From an uncultured bacterium (GTDB taxonomy: Bacteria > Bacillota > Clostridia > Oscillospirales > Oscillospiraceae), in contig CANDCH010000003.1 in the NCBI GenBank assembly GCA_947383145.1, positions 62,001 through 126,000 of the forward strand: a DNA stretch of 64,000 bases. Reading direction: 5' to 3'. Position 1 is the first letter of the stretch, and each line of letters opens with the position of its first letter. The notes below the pieces were generated by a model. It saw only the letters and a list, made by a program, of their open reading frames with translations. It ran no database searches and was not told where the DNA came from. The position numbers and the translations under genes were made by a program. Below are positions 62,162 to 64,000 of this stretch, in pieces.

Positions 62162-62947
62162 CTAATGGGCCTCCCGCCACAGGGCGGCCTGCTCCGAACC
62201 GGAGAGCTTGTCCAGCGCAAGACCCCGCTGGGCCGCCAGGGCTTCCATGCGGCGGAACCGGACGGAAAACTTGTCGCAGGCGGCATGGAGGGCGTCCTCC
62301 GGGTCGGCGTCCAGAAACCGGCCCGCGCAGACGGCGGCGAACAGCAGGTCTCCCAGCTCCTCCACGGGATCGCCGTCCCCCTCCAGGGCGGCGGCCCTCA
62401 GCTCGTCCAGCTCTTCAGAGAGCTTGTCCAGCGCGCCGGACACATCCCGCCAGTCAAAACCGGCCTTGGCCGCTTTCTGCTTCATCTTTTCCGCCCGCCA
62501 CAGAGCGGGCAGGGTGCGGGCCACGGCGTCCACCGCGTCGGCCTGGGTGTTCTGGTGCTTTTCCTTCTTTTTCAGCTCCTCCCAGTTGGAGAGGACCTCG
62601 CCGGTGGAGTGAACGTTCACATCGCCAAAGACGTGGGGGTGGCGGTAGATCAGCTTTTTGCACACGCCGTCCGCCACGTCGTCCAGGGTGAACCGCCCCG
62701 CGTCCTCCTCAATAGAGGCGTGGAAGCATACCTGAAGGAGCACATCCCCCAGCTCCTCCTTGAGGCCGTCCACATCGCCGCTGTCAATGGCCTCCGCCGC
62801 CTCATAGGCTTCCTCCAGGAGGTTGCGGCGGATGGAGCGGTGGGTCTGCTCCTGGTCCCAGGGACAGCCCCCGGGATGGCGCAGCACCCGGACCAGCTCC
62901 ATCAGGTCCTGGCAGGTATAGGCTTTTTTCGAACACCAATTTACCAT
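62162..62947 (-). CDS. mazG: Nucleoside triphosphate pyrophosphohydrolase MazG
   Basis: 261 residues from the ATG at 62945-62947. Two MazG units: GGCPWDQEQTHRSIRRNLLE with EEAYEAAEAI and KEELGDVLLQV, and a second LSEELDELRAAALEGD with VEELGDLLFA. The EExx...ExxD pattern binds Mg and hydrolyses noncanonical NTPs to NMP and pyrophosphate. Genes hup and rqcP lie downstream on the same strand. Confidence 0.95.
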   Translation of the reverse strand: MVNWCSKKAYTCQDLMELVRVLRHPGGCPWDQEQTHRSIRRNLLEEAYEAAEAIDSGDVDGLKEELGDVLLQVCFHASIEEDAGRFTLDDVADGVCKKLIYRHPHVFGDVNVHSTGEVLSNWEELKKKEKHQNTQADAVDAVARTLPALWRAEKMKQKAAKAGFDWRDVSGALDKLSEELDELRAAALEGDGDPVEELGDLLFAAVCAGRFLDADPEDALHAACDKFSVRFRRMEALAAQRGLALDKLSGSEQAALWREAH

Positions 62948-63016
62948 AGTATCACCTGAATTGCAAGACTTTTTTCCCAATCATGCAGATTTTTTCCACG
63001 CTTTTTTGAAAAAGCT

Positions 63017-64000
63017 TTACTCAACCCGCAGAATCCGGGCGATTTTGTCCCCCTTGGGAATGAGGGAGAGGTCCTCCCGGGAGATGGCGCGGGTGGCGAG
63101 GATGAGGGCGAAGTAAACGATTACCGCCACGCCGATGGCGGCGAACACGGCCAGGGCGTTGCCGGTGCGGCTGAGGGCCAGGGCGGCGGAGCCGTCCGGG
63201 AGAAGCTCCTCCGTCTCGGCCACGAGAATTTTCAGCGCCAGAAACGCCTTGGACATCAGCCCGTAGACGGCCCAGGCGGACAGCCCCATGGCCGCCGCCG
63301 CTCCCACCGGCTTGACAAACACCCGGGCCATGCTCAGGGAGCGGGGTAGGGTCCGCCAGATGATGAACAGGTCCAGCAGGGCGATGATCCAGAAGCAAGC
63401 CACGGTGCTGATGGGGCCGCCCTTGATGCCGATGTCCGGATTGCCGATGAGGAGGTAGCCCACCAGCAGCTTGAGGGCGCAGCCCACCACGGTGGTGGCC
63501 ATGGGCAGGGCCACCATCCGGTAGGCCTGGAGGACGGAGTTGCACACCAGCATGAAGCACACCGCCACCGAGGCGACGCCCAGCACGGACAGCATCCAGC
63601 CCCCCAGCTCCACGTCGGTGGCGGGGTAGAGCAGCCGCATGATGGGCTCGCCCAGCACGAACAGCCCCACCCCGGCGGGGATGGCCAGCAGGGCGGTGGT
63701 GCGCAGGGTGGTCTCGCTGATCTGGGCGGCCTGACGGCGGCGCTTCACCTGGAGGGCGGCGGACACGTGGGGGATGACGCTGGCGGTGAGGGGCACCATG
63801 AAGGAGGCGGGCAGGTTATATAAGGTGAGGGCCTTGTCATATACGCCCTTGGTCTCCCGGGCGGCGTCCAGGGTGAGGTTCAAGGCGTCCTGGAGCTGGC
63901 CCAGCAGGATGCGGGAGTCCAGGATGTTGGTCAGGGCGATGACGGAGGAGCTCAGGGTGATGGGGATGGCCAGCCGGGCCAGGGTGGCCAGGATGGTGCG
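63017..64000 (-). CDS. SpoVB/MurJ-type polysaccharide flippase, C-terminal part (runs off right edge)
   Basis: At least 327 residues, the 5' end lies beyond the window. The frame is open to the edge, where it reads LATLARLAIPITLSSSVIAL. MATE/MOP-type helices with NLPASFMVPLTASVIPHVSA and GGPISTVACFWIIALLDLFI match the SpoVB family of lipid-linked precursor flippases. SpoVB acts in cortex synthesis; a vegetative homologue cannot be excluded. Adjacent to mazG, as in Bacillus and many clostridia. Confidence 0.9.
   Translation of the reverse strand, partial: RTILATLARLAIPITLSSSVIALTNILDSRILLGQLQDALNLTLDAARETKGVYDKALTLYNLPASFMVPLTASVIPHVSAALQVKRRRQAAQISETTLRTTALLAIPAGVGLFVLGEPIMRLLYPATDVELGGWMLSVLGVASVAVCFMLVCNSVLQAYRMVALPMATTVVGCALKLLVGYLLIGNPDIGIKGGPISTVACFWIIALLDLFIIWRTLPRSLSMARVFVKPVGAAAAMGLSAWAVYGLMSKAFLALKILVAETEELLPDGSAALALSRTGNALAVFAAIGVAVIVYFALILATRAISREDLSLIPKGDKIARILRVE

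Overview
The window is a stretch of chromosome from a GC-rich, low-motility-gene, spore-forming member of the Firmicutes, most likely a gut Oscillospiraceae-type clostridium. The evidence is a SpoIIP gene and a SpoVB/MurJ-type flippase (sporulation), strong AGGAGG-like ribosome binding sites with frequent GTG/TTG starts, sigma-A promoters of the TTGACA-17-TATAAT type before most operons, and anaerobic markers (formate-tetrahydrofolate ligase, NADP-type glutamate dehydrogenase, a GGGtGRT protein). Codons are strongly G/C-ending everywhere except around 60.0-60.9 kb. Species cannot be fixed from sequence alone.

Layout. 1-5.8 kb: the 5' part of ilvD, then a LysR regulator divergent from a three-gene set (alpha/beta hydrolase, AhpD-like/cupin protein, and a lipoprotein carrying SLH, flavodoxin and cyclophilin-like domains). 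5.8-13.4 kb: a tightly packed nine-gene operon of unrecognised proteins plus one metallophosphoesterase, with a small related gene divergent from it; several of these proteins share a short beta-rich motif. 13.4-14.5 kb: a membrane protein. 14.7-22.9 kb: a compact cell-surface polymer locus, with an LTA-synthase-like membrane phosphatase/sulfatase-fold protein, a small membrane protein, a signal peptidase, a YidC insertase fused to a CDP-glycerol glycerophosphotransferase, a LicA-like choline kinase, a LicC-like cytidylyltransferase and a BCCT choline/betaine transporter. Together they look like uptake, activation and polymer assembly for a phosphocholine-decorated (lipo)teichoic acid.

22.9-44.7 kb: housekeeping: gltX with a probable small RNA upstream, a two-component system with an unusually membrane-rich kinase, a bactofilin, an AbrB-ABC transporter operon, spoIIP, malic enzyme, gdhA, trkH-trkA potassium uptake, fhs, and a run of tsaD, two double-GNAT acetyltransferases, rimI, a nucleoside phosphorylase and a small membrane protein. 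44.7-56.8 kb: polA divergent from nadE, a split chromate transporter, a chemoreceptor, a NifU-like scaffold paired with a GGGtGRT protein, and a Gfo/Idh/MocA oxidoreductase.

56.8-64 kb: two large unrecognised membrane proteins, then an AT-rich island with a RpiB/LacAB-type isomerase flanked by repeats and non-coding GC-rich hairpins (probably acquired), and finally rqcP-hup-mazG and a truncated flippase gene running off the right edge. Two tandem repeats (2 x 138 bp at 33.1 kb; 199-bp units at 49.6-50.1 kb that copy the 3' end of nadE) stand out. No rRNA, tRNA, CRISPR array, complete insertion sequence or prophage was recognised. Promoter and terminator calls are by eye from consensus and symmetry.
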